DNA of 64,000 nt from NCBI RefSeq assembly GCF_036634195.1, contig NZ_JAZIFY010000001.1, forward strand, positions 1,374,501 to 1,438,500, read 5' to 3'. Under the pieces are notes generated by a model. That model did not search any database. It saw only the letters and a list, made by a program, of their open reading frames with translations, and was not told the DNA's origin. The translations under genes were made by a program, and so were the position numbers. Shown one piece after another: positions 16,801 through 25,303 of the stretch (the stretch's first letter is position 1; every line of letters starts with the position of its first letter). This stretch comes from Streptomyces sp. P9-A4 (GTDB lineage: Bacteria > Actinomycetota > Actinomycetes > Streptomycetales > Streptomycetaceae).

Positions 16801-17603
16801 CCGAGTGCGCGGCCCCCAGTCCCCCCGTCCCGGTCCTCATGTACCACGCCGTCTCCCTCGACCCCGCGCCCGCCGCCCTCGGGCTCTCCGTCACCCCCGA
16901 GGCCTTCGCCGCGCAGATGGGGGTCGTCGCCGAGCGCGGGTTCACCCCGCTGACCACCGCCGGGCTCGCCGCCGCCTGGCGTTCCGGGGCGCCGTTGCCC
17001 GCGCGCCCGCTGCTCGTCACCTTCGACGACGGGTACGAGGGCGTGCACCGGTACGCCCTGCCGGTGCTCGCCGCGCACTCCTTCGCGAGCACCGTCTTCG
17101 TCTCCACCGGCTGGCTGCCCGGAAAGCACGGGACCGGTGGCGCCCTCGACACCATGCTCGACTGGGCGCAGGTGCGCGAACTCGCCGACGCGCGGACCGA
17201 GATCGGCGGGCACAGCCACACCCACCCGCAGCTCGACCAGCTCGACGCGCGCCGGCTCCGGTTCGAGACGCTGCGCTGCCGGGAGATCGTGGCCGAGGAA
17301 GTCGGCACCGCGCCCGCCTCGTTCGCGTACCCCTACGGCTACTCCAGCCGCCGGGTCCGCCGTACCGTCCGGGAGGCGGGTTTCACCCAGGCGCTCGCCG
17401 TCGGCAACGCGCTGGCCAGGCGCTGCCAGGGCCCGTACGCCCTGGAGCGGGTGACGGTGCGCCGGTCCACCGGCCTCGCGGAGTTCACCCGGCTCGTCGA
17501 GGGCCGGTCGGTCGCGTGGAACTTCGCCGCCGACCGGGCCATGACGAAGGGGTACGCGCTCGCCCGACGCGCCCGGGGCGCGGTCCGGGGCCACTGGATC
17601 TGA
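16797..17603 (+). CDS. Polysaccharide deacetylase (NodB homology, CE4)
   Basis: 268 residues from a GTG at 16797 overlapping the previous stop (GTGA). NodB motifs: VLMYHAV near the start, TFDDGY with D77-D78 (catalytic base and metal ligand), HSHTHP with H139 and H143 (metal ligands), and FAYPYGYSS. It removes acetyl groups from N-acetyl sugars. There is no signal peptide, unlike exported CE4 enzymes, so it may act on a lipid- or nucleotide-linked intermediate inside the cell, which fits its coupling to two cytosolic glycosyltransferases. Confidence 0.92.
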   Translation: MTECAAPSPPVPVLMYHAVSLDPAPAALGLSVTPEAFAAQMGVVAERGFTPLTTAGLAAAWRSGAPLPARPLLVTFDDGYEGVHRYALPVLAAHSFASTVFVSTGWLPGKHGTGGALDTMLDWAQVRELADARTEIGGHSHTHPQLDQLDARRLRFETLRCREIVAEEVGTAPASFAYPYGYSSRRVRRTVREAGFTQALAVGNALARRCQGPYALERVTVRRSTGLAEFTRLVEGRSVAWNFAADRAMTKGYALARRARGAVRGHWI

Positions 17604-17696
17604 AGCCCCGGTCGGGCGGCGGGACGCGCAGGGCCGGGGCGGCGTCCCGGCCAAAACCCGGTGCGCGCCCTGTCCGGTTGCCGGATCATGGGCGCC

Positions 17697-18806
17697 ATGG
17701 CTGACACCCCACCGGCACCGTCCGAGCCGCAGCGCTCGCTGCCGATCCGGCTGAACATCGACGACAGCGACTCCCCTTCGGACGTCGTCGACGCGCTGTT
17801 CCTCGGCCGCTTCGCGACCGGGGAGCAGCCGCACTCGCACAGCACCACCCTGGACCGGGTCAAGCCCGACGCGACGCTGCTCCCGGCCGGAGCCACGGTG
17901 CTGCGGGCGGCGAAGGACGACGACCGCAGCGCGCAGCTCTCCGAGGGCGAGGGCTGGACGCTGCTGGTCTCCCGCTGGAACCGGGGTGCGGACGTCACCG
18001 TGACGGCCACCGACGCGGACCTCGCGCAGCGGGTCCTGAAGGAGGCCACCGAAGGGGCGAAGGACGAGCCGGAGCCCCAGCCGGAGAACGTGACGATGGG
18101 GTTCTGGTACGTGTCGCCCCGGCGCGGCCCGCACCGGACGACCCGGCAGATCAGCGCGGGCACGTGGGACGAGGTCCGGCCCAACTACTCCGCGCCGGTG
18201 GCCGAGTCCATGGACCGGCTGATGAAGGTGACGCCCGACTCCATCGCCGGCCGTCTCCTGCTGCTGCACGGCCCGCCGGGCACCGGCAAGACGTCCGCGC
18301 TGCGGACCCTGGCCCGGTCCTGGCGGGACTGGTGCCAGGTGGACTGCGTGCTCGATCCGGAGCGGCTCTTCAACGACGTCGGCTACCTCATGGACATCGC
18401 CATCGGCGAGGACGAGGGCACGGCCAAGGGCCGCTGGCGGCTGCTGCTCCTGGAGGACTGCGACGAGCTGATCCGGGGCGAGGCGAAGCACACGGCGGGG
18501 CAGGCCCTGTCCCGGCTGCTGAACCTGACGGACGGCCTGCTCGGCCAGGGGCGCAACGTCCTGGTCGGGGTCACCACCAACGAGGACCTGGAGCGGCTCC
18601 ACCCGGCCGTGGTCCGGCCGGGCCGCTGTCTGGCCCGGATCGAGGTCGGGCCGCTGAGCCGGTCCGAGTCGGTGGAGTGGCTGGGGCGCTCGGAGGACGT
18701 GCCGCGTGAGGGCGCGACGCTGGCGGAGCTGTTCGCCCTGCGCCGCGGCACGCCCTCGACGGAGCTCCCGGAACCCCGCACGGCGGGGGCGGGCCTGTAT
18801 CTGTAG
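17697..18806 (+). CDS. DUF5925 domain / AAA ATPase
   Basis: 369 residues from ATG 17697. Residues 1-140 are an uncharacterised N-terminal domain (DUF5925 as I recall), and about 160-350 an AAA module: Walker A GPPGTGKTSA from G192, Walker B LLLLEDCDE (E253-E257), sensor-1-like VGVTTNE and the arginine region RPGRCLARIEV. It is of the CbxX/Vps4-like classical AAA type that remodels protein complexes. Common as a single gene in Streptomyces, no fixed partner visible here. Substrate unknown. The gene ends 84 bases before a convergent GntR gene. Confidence 0.88.
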   Translation: MADTPPAPSEPQRSLPIRLNIDDSDSPSDVVDALFLGRFATGEQPHSHSTTLDRVKPDATLLPAGATVLRAAKDDDRSAQLSEGEGWTLLVSRWNRGADVTVTATDADLAQRVLKEATEGAKDEPEPQPENVTMGFWYVSPRRGPHRTTRQISAGTWDEVRPNYSAPVAESMDRLMKVTPDSIAGRLLLLHGPPGTGKTSALRTLARSWRDWCQVDCVLDPERLFNDVGYLMDIAIGEDEGTAKGRWRLLLLEDCDELIRGEAKHTAGQALSRLLNLTDGLLGQGRNVLVGVTTNEDLERLHPAVVRPGRCLARIEVGPLSRSESVEWLGRSEDVPREGATLAELFALRRGTPSTELPEPRTAGAGLYL

Positions 18807-18846
18807 ACCCGGGCCACAGGTCGTGCCCGCGGGTCCCGTCCTCAGG

Positions 18847-18888
18847 CCTTCGCCTCAGGTCCTTCGCCTCGGGTCCTTCGCCTCAGGG
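18847..18888. repeat. Three tandem 14-bp repeats after the GntR stop
   Basis: CCTTCGCCTCAGGT (18847-18860), CCTTCGCCTCGGGT (18861-18874) and CCTTCGCCTCAGGG (18875-18888), directly beyond the stop codon of the minus-strand GntR gene (stop at 18891-18893). Probably slippage-generated; role unknown. Confidence 0.8.
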
Positions 18889-18890
18889 GC

Positions 18891-19265
18891 TCAGTTGTCG
18901 TAGGCCGCGCGCAGCGCCTCGTTCAGTGCCGCCTCGGCCGCCTCGCGGCTGAGGCCGAGGCGGCGGGCCTCCTCGGCGTACTGGGCGGCGGCGGTGGCGG
19001 CCCGGCGGGTCGCCGCGTCCCCCGCGGCGGCGACGAAGGTGCCGTGCCGCCCGCGCGTCTCGATCACCCCGTCCGCCTCCAGCGCCTTGTACGCCTTGGC
19101 GACCGTGTTCGCGGCGAGGCCCAGCTGTTCCGCGAGCCCTCGTACCGTCGGCAGCTTGTATCCGACCGGCAGTCTGCCCGACCGGGCCCGCTCCGAGATC
19201 TGGGCACGCAGCTGTTCGTACGGAGCGGTGGTGGATTCGTGGTCCACGGCGATGGTGAGTGTCAC
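18891..19265 (-). CDS. Short GntR family regulator, YtrA type
   Basis: 124 residues from a GTG at 19265. The winged helix occupies about 14-80 (PPYEQLRAQI-like start, LPTVRGLAEQLGLAANTVAKAYKALEADG, TRGRHGTFV). The remaining 45 residues are two helices, too short for a ligand domain, as in YtrA regulators that dimerise through the tail and often control transporters. It is divergent from a GNAT gene 74 bases away. Target not evident: there is no transporter next door. Confidence 0.9.
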   Translation of the reverse strand: MTLTIAVDHESTTAPYEQLRAQISERARSGRLPVGYKLPTVRGLAEQLGLAANTVAKAYKALEADGVIETRGRHGTFVAAAGDAATRRAATAAAQYAEEARRLGLSREAAEAALNEALRAAYDN

Positions 19266-19339
19266 CCCGCCGATTCTGCCCCCACCCCACCGGAAAATGG
19301 GAGGCGGCGGAGCGTGCCCGGCCCGTAGCGTGCGACCAC

Positions 19340-20263
19340 ATGACAGTGATCGTCCGTGATGTACGGGCCGAGGACGCCGCGGATTTCGCCCGGGTCCGCC
19401 GTGCGGCCATCCCCTTCATGCTCGCGAGCGCCGAGCAGTGCGCGTTCGACTGGGCGCACGCCCATCCGGAGAGCCACGAACGTCCGCTCGTCGCCGTCAC
19501 GGAGGACGGCGAGGTCATCGGGACGGCGCAGCAGCGGATCGCCCATGACGCCCCGGAGCCCGGGATCGGCTCGGTGAACGTGTACGTGGACCCGGCGCAC
19601 CTCGGTCGTGGTGCCGGGACGCTGCTGCTGCGCGCCGCCGAGGAGCACCTCGCCGAGCGGGGTGCGCGGACCCTGTACAGCTGGGTCCTGGACGCCCCCG
19701 AGAACGTGGCCTGGGCCGGTCGGCGCGGGTACTCCCCCAGCCGTTCCGCGTACTTCCTCCGGCTCGACCTGGCCGCGGCCGGACTGCCGCCGCTCCAGGC
19801 GCCGCCCGTCGGTGTGGAGCTGTGTACGGCCGAGGACTTCGCGGCCGATCCGCGACCGCTGTTCGAGCTGGACGCGGTGACGACCGCCGACGAGCCGGGT
19901 GACGTGGGGGCGGAGCTGGACGATTACGAGCACTGGCTGGCGACCACCTGGAACCACCCGCTGTTCGACCGGGCGCTGACGACGGTCGCGGTCGTGGACG
20001 GCGTACCGGCCGCGTTCAGCGCGGCGCAGACGGACGGTCTGGGCCGGTACAACTCGGGGATGACGGGCACGGCCCCGTCGTTCCGGGGGCGTGGGCTCGC
20101 GAAGCTCGCCAAGAACGCGTCGCTGCACCGGGCGCGCGCCGCGGGCTGCGCGGAGGCGTTCACCGGGAACGACACCGGGAACGAGCCGATGCTCGCGATC
20201 AACAAGTGGTTCGGTTACGAGGTCTGCGCGCGGGAGGTACGGCATGTCCGGACGATCGGTTGA
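19340..20263 (+). CDS. Double-domain GNAT acetyltransferase
   Basis: 307 residues from ATG 19340. Two GNAT folds in tandem: the first with the acetyl-CoA loop VDPAHLGRGAGTLLLRAAEEHL (about 85-106), the second with the loop PSFRGRGLAKLAKNASLHRA (about 235-260) and a downstream NDTGNEPMLAINKWFGYE motif. This two-lobed form resembles mycothiol synthase MshD and aminoglycoside/Eis-like acetyltransferases, but the substrate is not clear. Its last 20 bases overlap the DUF402 gene, so the two are co-expressed. Confidence 0.9.
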   Translation: MTVIVRDVRAEDAADFARVRRAAIPFMLASAEQCAFDWAHAHPESHERPLVAVTEDGEVIGTAQQRIAHDAPEPGIGSVNVYVDPAHLGRGAGTLLLRAAEEHLAERGARTLYSWVLDAPENVAWAGRRGYSPSRSAYFLRLDLAAAGLPPLQAPPVGVELCTAEDFAADPRPLFELDAVTTADEPGDVGAELDDYEHWLATTWNHPLFDRALTTVAVVDGVPAAFSAAQTDGLGRYNSGMTGTAPSFRGRGLAKLAKNASLHRARAAGCAEAFTGNDTGNEPMLAINKWFGYEVCAREVRHVRTIG

Positions 20264-20723
20264 GGTCACCCTGACGAAGGCGGGCCGGACGAAGATCCGC
20301 TACCCGGCCGAGGTGCTCGCGGAGGACGGCGCCCGGCTCTCGGTGCGTGCCCCGTGGGCGGCCGAGGGGGTGCGGGACTTCGGCTTCGTACGGTTCGAGC
20401 CGGGCGATGTCTTCGTGGAGCACTACTGGCGCGACCGCTGGTTCACGGTCAAGGAGGTGTGGTCCGCCGAAGGCTCCCTCAAGGGCTGGTACTGCGACAT
20501 CACCCGGCCGGCCGTGATCGACGGCTCGGGGGTGGTGGTCGAGGACCTGGACCTGGACCTGTGGGTGTCGGCGGACGGGAGCGAGGTGCTGCGGCTCGAC
20601 GAGGACGAGTTCGCGGCGAGCGGGCTCGCCGCCTCCGACCCGGAGGCGGCGGCGTGTGCCGTGGTGGCCCTGGACGAGCTGGAGGTCCTGGGCCGCGAGG
20701 GCCTGGTGGAGCTGTTGCGCTAG
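20244..20723 (+). CDS. DUF402 family protein
   Basis: 159 residues from an ATG at 20244 inside the end of the GNAT gene (20-base overlap) with GGGAGG upstream. The central block (HYWRDRWFTVKEVW, GWYCDITRPAVIDG, DLDLDLWV) is the DUF402 signature with its cluster of Asp residues that bind metal. Characterised DUF402 proteins are nucleoside di/triphosphatases or FomD-like nucleotidyl-phosphonate hydrolases, so a small phosphohydrolase role is likely; exact substrate unknown. Confidence 0.88.
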   Translation: MSGRSVEVTLTKAGRTKIRYPAEVLAEDGARLSVRAPWAAEGVRDFGFVRFEPGDVFVEHYWRDRWFTVKEVWSAEGSLKGWYCDITRPAVIDGSGVVVEDLDLDLWVSADGSEVLRLDEDEFAASGLAASDPEAAACAVVALDELEVLGREGLVELLR

Positions 20724-20733
20724 CGCGCTCCTG

Positions 20734-21153
20734 TCAGCTCATTTCGACGGCCGCGTCCTCGGCGGCGAGGGTGCCGGGTTCGGGACGGCCGCTGTCGCCG
20801 GTGGTGAGCTGCGTGAGCGCGGCCCGCACCGTGGCCGCGCCGGGCCGGTAGGCGGGATCCTTCACGACGGCGGTGTTGACCCATTCGTGGAGGTGTCCGT
20901 CGCAGACGGCCTGGGTGCCGCCGATCCCGGCGGAACGATTCCCCTGGACGAGGGCGGAGCTGACGAAGACGGGTCCCGCACTGTCGTCGAGGCAGTGGTA
21001 GGTGCCGGAGAGGGTCACCGTGCCGTCCTCGCCGATGGTGCCGTATCCGTAGACGGAGAGGCCGTCGCCCCCTCCCGCGTGGGCGAGGGGGGCGACGGCC
21101 GTGGCGGTGGCGGCCAGCAGGGCGCCTGCGGCGAGGGCGAGTCGGACGCGCAT
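20734..21153 (-). CDS. Small secreted protein, DUF6299 type
   Basis: 139 residues. Sec signal peptide 1-26 (LAHA|GGG). The mature part (GTVTLSGTYHCLDDS, VSSALVQGNRSAGIGGTQAVCDGHLHEW) is a small beta-rich domain with one Cys pair and is, from memory, the DUF6299 family found in Streptomyces. It ends 11 bases from the convergent DUF402 gene. Function unknown. Confidence 0.75.
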   Translation of the reverse strand: MRVRLALAAGALLAATATAVAPLAHAGGGDGLSVYGYGTIGEDGTVTLSGTYHCLDDSAGPVFVSSALVQGNRSAGIGGTQAVCDGHLHEWVNTAVVKDPAYRPGAATVRAALTQLTTGDSGRPEPGTLAAEDAAVEMS

Positions 21154-21357
21154 GTGCGGGGGTCCCTTCGGGGTGGGGGATGGCGCTGCCCGCCAGGAAT
21201 ACCGGATTCGGCCGCCGCCCGGCCGAAACTCACCCTATCGGGGGCGAGTTGGGCGAAACCGCCGTGCATATCGTCGTACGGTCACGCCTGCCGAGGCCCG
21301 TACCGGCAACCTCGCGACCCGTCCCCGTACGGCAACCGCGCCCCACGACCCGTACGG

Positions 21358-22848
21358 TCACCGCCCTGCGCGACCCGTGGTCACCTTCCTCAGCAGTGGC
21401 CAGGCGAGCAGCAGCGCGACGACCGTGTACACGGTGATCGAGAACGGCGTGTTCACCAGGCCCGCCAGGGAGCCGTCGCTGATCTGCAGGGCGCGGCGCA
21501 GCTGCTGTTCGGCGGCCGGGCCGAGGATGACCCCGATGACGGCCGGCAGCACCGGCAGCCCGTACCGCCGCATCCCGAGCCCGATCAGGCCGATGACCAG
21601 CAGGATGACCAGGTCCAGCGCCTCGCCGCCCACCGCGTACGCGCCGACGGCGGCGAAGAAGAGGATGCCGGCGTAGAGGTACGGGCGGGGGATGCGCAGC
21701 AGCTTGGCCCAGACGGGCGCGAGCGGCAGGTTGAGCGCGAGCAGCAGCACCATGCCGACGAACAGCGAGGCGATGAGCCCCCACACCAGCTCGGGTTCCC
21801 GCTCGAACAGCAGCGGGCCGGGCTGGATGCCGTACTGCTGGAACGCGGCCAGCATCACGGCGGCGACCGCCGTCGTCGGCAGTCCCAGGGTCAGCATGGA
21901 GACGAGCGTCCCGGCAGCCGAGGCCGAGGCCGCCGACTCCGGACCCGCCACGCCCTCGATGGCACCCTTGCCGAACTCCTCCTTGTGCTTGGAGAGGCGC
22001 TTCTCCGTGACGTACGAGAGGAACGTCGGGATCTCCGCGCCGCCGGCCGGGATCGCGCCGAACGGGAAGCCGATGAGGGGGCCGCGCAGCCAGGACTTCC
22101 AGGTGCGCTTCACATCGCCCCTGCCCAGCCAGGGGCGGCCGACCGGGATGGCCTCGCCGGTCGAGCGGCGCAGGTGCGCGGCGACCCACAGGGCCTCGCC
22201 GATGGCGAAGAGACCGACCGCGACGATGACGACGTCGACGCCGTCGGCGAGCTGGAGCGAACCGAAGGTGAGGCGCTGCTGCCCGGTCATCTGGTCCAGG
22301 CCGACCAGGCCGATGGTGAGGCCGATGAGCAGCGAGGCGAGGCCCCGGATGCGGGAGGAGCCGAGGACCGAGGTCACCGCGATGAAGGCGAGGACCATCA
22401 GGGCCAGGTAGTCGGGGGCGCCGATGCCGACGGCGAGCGCGGCGACCGTGGGGGCGAGGACGACGAGCAGGACCGTGCCGATCATGCCGCCGGCGAAGTG
22501 CCCGACGGCGGCGGCGGCGAGCGCCTGCGCGCCGCGGCCCGCCTTGGCCATCGGGTTGCCCTCGATGGCGGCGACGACGGCCGCGCTCTCCCCCGGGGTG
22601 TTGAGGAGGATGGAGGTGGTGGAGCCGCCGAACATGGCCCCGTAGTAGATGCCCGCGAACATGATGAACGCGCCGGTCGGTTCGAGCCCGTAGGTGACCG
22701 GGAGCAGCAGGGCCACGGCCATCGCGGGGCCGATGCCGGGCAGGACGCCGATGGCGGTGCCGAGGAGCACGCCGATGGCGGCCCACAGCAGGTTCATCGG
22801 GGTGAGGGCGGTCCCGAAGCCGTCGATGAGGGAGTTCAGGGAATCCAT
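21358..22848 (-). CDS. tctA: Tripartite tricarboxylate transporter, large permease (TctA)
   Basis: 496 residues with about 11-12 membrane spans. TctA signature: [50 protein letters not shown] near the N-terminus and the matching repeat with [14 protein letters not shown] and [17 protein letters not shown] in the second half. With TctB and the binding protein TctC it takes up di/tricarboxylates such as citrate using an ion gradient. Last gene of a tctCBA operon, three bases after tctB. Confidence 0.95.
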   Translation of the reverse strand: MDSLNSLIDGFGTALTPMNLLWAAIGVLLGTAIGVLPGIGPAMAVALLLPVTYGLEPTGAFIMFAGIYYGAMFGGSTTSILLNTPGESAAVVAAIEGNPMAKAGRGAQALAAAAVGHFAGGMIGTVLLVVLAPTVAALAVGIGAPDYLALMVLAFIAVTSVLGSSRIRGLASLLIGLTIGLVGLDQMTGQQRLTFGSLQLADGVDVVIVAVGLFAIGEALWVAAHLRRSTGEAIPVGRPWLGRGDVKRTWKSWLRGPLIGFPFGAIPAGGAEIPTFLSYVTEKRLSKHKEEFGKGAIEGVAGPESAASASAAGTLVSMLTLGLPTTAVAAVMLAAFQQYGIQPGPLLFEREPELVWGLIASLFVGMVLLLALNLPLAPVWAKLLRIPRPYLYAGILFFAAVGAYAVGGEALDLVILLVIGLIGLGMRRYGLPVLPAVIGVILGPAAEQQLRRALQISDGSLAGLVNTPFSITVYTVVALLLAWPLLRKVTTGRAGR

Positions 22849-22851
22849 GGG

Positions 22852-23358
22852 TCAGATCACTCCCATCAGCGGACCGCCGGGCAGCGGGACGCCGAGCAGC
22901 ATGTCGAAGACGACGTAGGTGAGGAGCGAGAGGCAGGCCGCGATCAGCGGGTCGCGGTGGAAGTGGCGGCTGCCGAGGGCGTAGGCCGAACCCCAGAAGA
23001 GCAGGGCACCGGAGACGGGGAAGCCGGCGGGTCCGATGAGGACGGCGAAGGCGAGGAAGACTCCGGCGAGGAGGAGGACGGTGCGCCAGTCGGCGGGCTC
23101 CGTCAGGTCGACGTCCTCGCCTGCCTCGGCCTCGCCGCGTCCGCCGCGCAGGACGTCGACGGAGAGGAGGACGGCGACGACGAGGAGGCCGCAGCCGACG
23201 ACGAGGGGGACGGTGGCGGGGCCGACGGGACCTCGGCCGGTGAGGTCGGTGTCGAGGGTGAGGGCGTCGGTGAGGACGAGGACGCCGAGGGCGAACAGCA
23301 GGACGCCGACGCCGAGTTCGGAGCGGCCGCGGAGCCAGGAGGGCAGGGTCGGTTTCAC
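22852..23358 (-). CDS. tctB: Tripartite tricarboxylate transporter, small permease (TctB)
   Basis: 168 residues from a GTG at 23358 overlapping the TctC stop (GTGA). Four hydrophobic spans (about 15-33, 48-70, 90-125, 138-160) and the TctB/DUF1468 pattern of two-plus-two helices separated by an acidic loop (GEAEAGEDVDLTEP). Small membrane subunit of the carboxylate transporter. Confidence 0.9.
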   Translation of the reverse strand: MKPTLPSWLRGRSELGVGVLLFALGVLVLTDALTLDTDLTGRGPVGPATVPLVVGCGLLVVAVLLSVDVLRGGRGEAEAGEDVDLTEPADWRTVLLLAGVFLAFAVLIGPAGFPVSGALLFWGSAYALGSRHFHRDPLIAACLSLLTYVVFDMLLGVPLPGGPLMGVI

Positions 23359-24338
23359 AGGCCGAGCTCCTTGAGGACGGAACCGACGCGGCGGTCCTGC
23401 TCGGTGAGGAAGATGCCGAACTCCTCGCCCGGCAGGAAGGCGTCGTTCCAGCCGTGGGTCTTCAGCGACTCGCGCCACTGCGGGGAGTCGTGCAGTTCGG
23501 TCACCAGCGCCACGAGCTTCTCGCGCTCGGCGTCGGAGAGGCCGGGCGGGGCGACGATGCCGCGCCAGTTGGTGAACTCGGTGTCGAGGCCGGCCTCGCG
23601 GAGGGTGGGGGCGTCGAGGCCGGGGACGCGCTTCGGGCCGGTGACGGCGAGGAGGCGCAGTTCGCCGGCCTTGATCTGGTCGAGGTACTCGCCGACGCCC
23701 GAGACGCCGAAGCCGACCTTGTTGCCGAGGATGGAGGCGAGGAGTTCGCCGCCGCCGTCGAAGGGGACGTAGTTGACGTCCTTCGGGGCGATGCCGGCGG
23801 CCTGGGCCATCAGCATCGGGGCGAGGTGGTCGGGGCCGCCGGGCGAGGAGCCGCCGCCGACGGGCAGCTTGCCGGGGTCCTTCTTCCAGGCCGCGAGCAG
23901 CTCGTGGATCGTCCTGTACGGGGAGTCCTTGCCGACCACGACGATGTCCTGCTCCTCGGTGAGCCGGGCGATCGGGGTGGTGTCGGCGAGGGTTCTGGGG
24001 GTCTCGTTGGTGTGGACGGCGCCGACGACGCCGAGGCCCATGGACATGGCGAGACGGCCGTTGCCCCGTTCGCCGACGAGCCGGGTGAGGCCGACGGTGC
24101 CGCCCGCGCCGGGCAGGTTGAAGACCTCGATGTCTCCGGTGAGGCCCGCCTCCTCGGCGTTCTTGGCGGCGGTTCGGGCGGTGATGTCGTAGCCGCCGCC
24201 GGGGGTGTTGGGGACCATGAAGCGCAGGCCGGGTATCTGCGTACCGGAGTCGGAGCCGCTGCCGGTACTGAGCAGCGGAGGACCCACCAGGACGAGCAGA
24301 GCGGCCCCGAGGAGGGCGAAGGGGGTGCGCAACCGCAC
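23355..24338 (-). CDS. tctC: Tripartite tricarboxylate transporter, binding protein (TctC)
   Basis: 327 residues from a GTG at 24338. TctC fold: PGLRFMVPNTPGGGYDITART at the mature start, FNLPGAGGTVGLTRLV, PVGGGSSPGGPDHL, VPFDGGGELLASILGNKVGFGVSG. The N-terminal hydrophobic segment has no lipobox Cys (sequence ends LLSTGSGSDSG), so it is not a lipoprotein; it is either released or stays attached by its N-terminal helix, unusual for a binding protein in a Gram-positive cell. First gene of tctCBA. Confidence 0.93.
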   Translation of the reverse strand: MRLRTPFALLGAALLVLVGPPLLSTGSGSDSGTQIPGLRFMVPNTPGGGYDITARTAAKNAEEAGLTGDIEVFNLPGAGGTVGLTRLVGERGNGRLAMSMGLGVVGAVHTNETPRTLADTTPIARLTEEQDIVVVGKDSPYRTIHELLAAWKKDPGKLPVGGGSSPGGPDHLAPMLMAQAAGIAPKDVNYVPFDGGGELLASILGNKVGFGVSGVGEYLDQIKAGELRLLAVTGPKRVPGLDAPTLREAGLDTEFTNWRGIVAPPGLSDAEREKLVALVTELHDSPQWRESLKTHGWNDAFLPGEEFGIFLTEQDRRVGSVLKELGL

Positions 24339-24422
24339 GTGTGCCGCCTCTCAGGCAGTAGGGAACGGGGGTGTGAGGTGGCCCACATGTTGCCCGCGCG
24401 TTAAGAAGCTGTCTCTCTTCCG

Positions 24423-24452
24423 CAACCAACGGACGTTGTGGTCGTTGTGGTC
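24423..24452. promoter_or_regulatory. Repeated half-sites between tctC and the response regulator
   Basis: The gap holds CAACCAAC followed by GGAC and a directly repeated GTTGTGGTC pair; CAACCAAC and GTTGTGG form an imperfect inverted repeat. A reasonable binding site for the CitT-type regulator controlling both directions; unproven. Confidence 0.4.
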
Positions 24453-24472
24453 GGGACCTAGCGTGGGTCGGC

Positions 24473-25141
24473 GTGACGAACGTGCTGGTGGTGGACGACG
24501 ACTTCATGGTCGCCAGACTGCACTGCCGCTATGTGTCGGCGGTGGCGGGCTTCACGGTGTCCGGGGTCGCGCACAGCGGCGCCGAGGCACTGCGGGCGGC
24601 GGAGCGGCTCCGGCCCGACCTGGTGCTGCTCGACGTCTTCCTGCCTGACATGGACGGCATCCGGGTGCTGCGGGAGCTGCGGGCGGCGGGCCTGGCCACG
24701 GACGCGCTGTTCATCACGGCGGCGCGGGACGTGGGCACGATCCGCGAGGCGCTGCGGGCGGGGGCGCTGCACTATCTGATCAAGCCGTTCAGCCAGGCGG
24801 CGCTGCACGAACAGCTCCGCCATGTCGCCTCGCTCCGCAGCCGCCTCGACGAACTGGACGAGGCCCGCCAGGAGGACGTCGACCAGATCTTCGGCACCCG
24901 CCCGCGCGGCTCCCGGGAACTCCCGAAGGGCCTCGCCGCCCACACCGCCGACCTGGTCGACTCGATCCTCCGCGCCCACCCGGAGGGCCTCTCGGCCACG
25001 GAATGCGCGGAAGCCGGCTCCCTCTCCCGCGTGAGCGCCCGCCGCTACCTGGAGTACTTCACGGAAACGGGCCGCGCGGAGGTGACACTGCGGTACGGAG
25101 GGACGGGGCGACCGGAGCGGCGGTACCGGCGGGTGGGGTGA
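24473..25141 (+). CDS. Response regulator, CitT/DcuR type, no adjacent kinase
   Basis: 222 residues from a GTG at 24473. Receiver domain 1-125 with the acidic pocket D8-D9-D10, phospho-acceptor D54 (LVLLDVF), T/S position at FITAAR and Lys at LIKPF. The C-terminal domain (about 150-215) is the winged/HTH type of CitB-family regulators (HPEGLSATECAEAGSLSRVSARRYLEYFTETG). It is divergent from tctCBA, 134 bases away, so it should control carboxylate uptake. The usual PAS-containing CitA/DcuS kinase is missing on both sides, so the phosphate donor must be elsewhere. Confidence 0.92.
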   Translation: MTNVLVVDDDFMVARLHCRYVSAVAGFTVSGVAHSGAEALRAAERLRPDLVLLDVFLPDMDGIRVLRELRAAGLATDALFITAARDVGTIREALRAGALHYLIKPFSQAALHEQLRHVASLRSRLDELDEARQEDVDQIFGTRPRGSRELPKGLAAHTADLVDSILRAHPEGLSATECAEAGSLSRVSARRYLEYFTETGRAEVTLRYGGTGRPERRYRRVG

Positions 25142-25303
25142 CGGGGGCTCCCGGCTCCGCCGTTCCTCAGCCGCTTCTTTCCTGCGCCTTAAAGCGGCCC
25201 TAAGGATCGTCACCTTCCCCTTCTCACGTGCGATTTCGTGGATTCGGGCGGCTAGTTTCCTGGGCAACCCCCCACCTCACCCTCGTGAAGGAGCTGTCCC
25301 CCC

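Noticed and set aside
16521-18602. 693-residue minus-strand open frame across the glycan operon
   Set aside because: Antisense shadow; the apparent VPASVPAS repeats are just the other strand of the glycosyltransferase tail repeats.
20656-23772. 1038-residue plus-strand open frame
   Set aside because: Runs antisense through the DUF6299 and tctAB genes; its Arg/Glu/Asp/Gln-rich composition is the usual GC-bias artefact.
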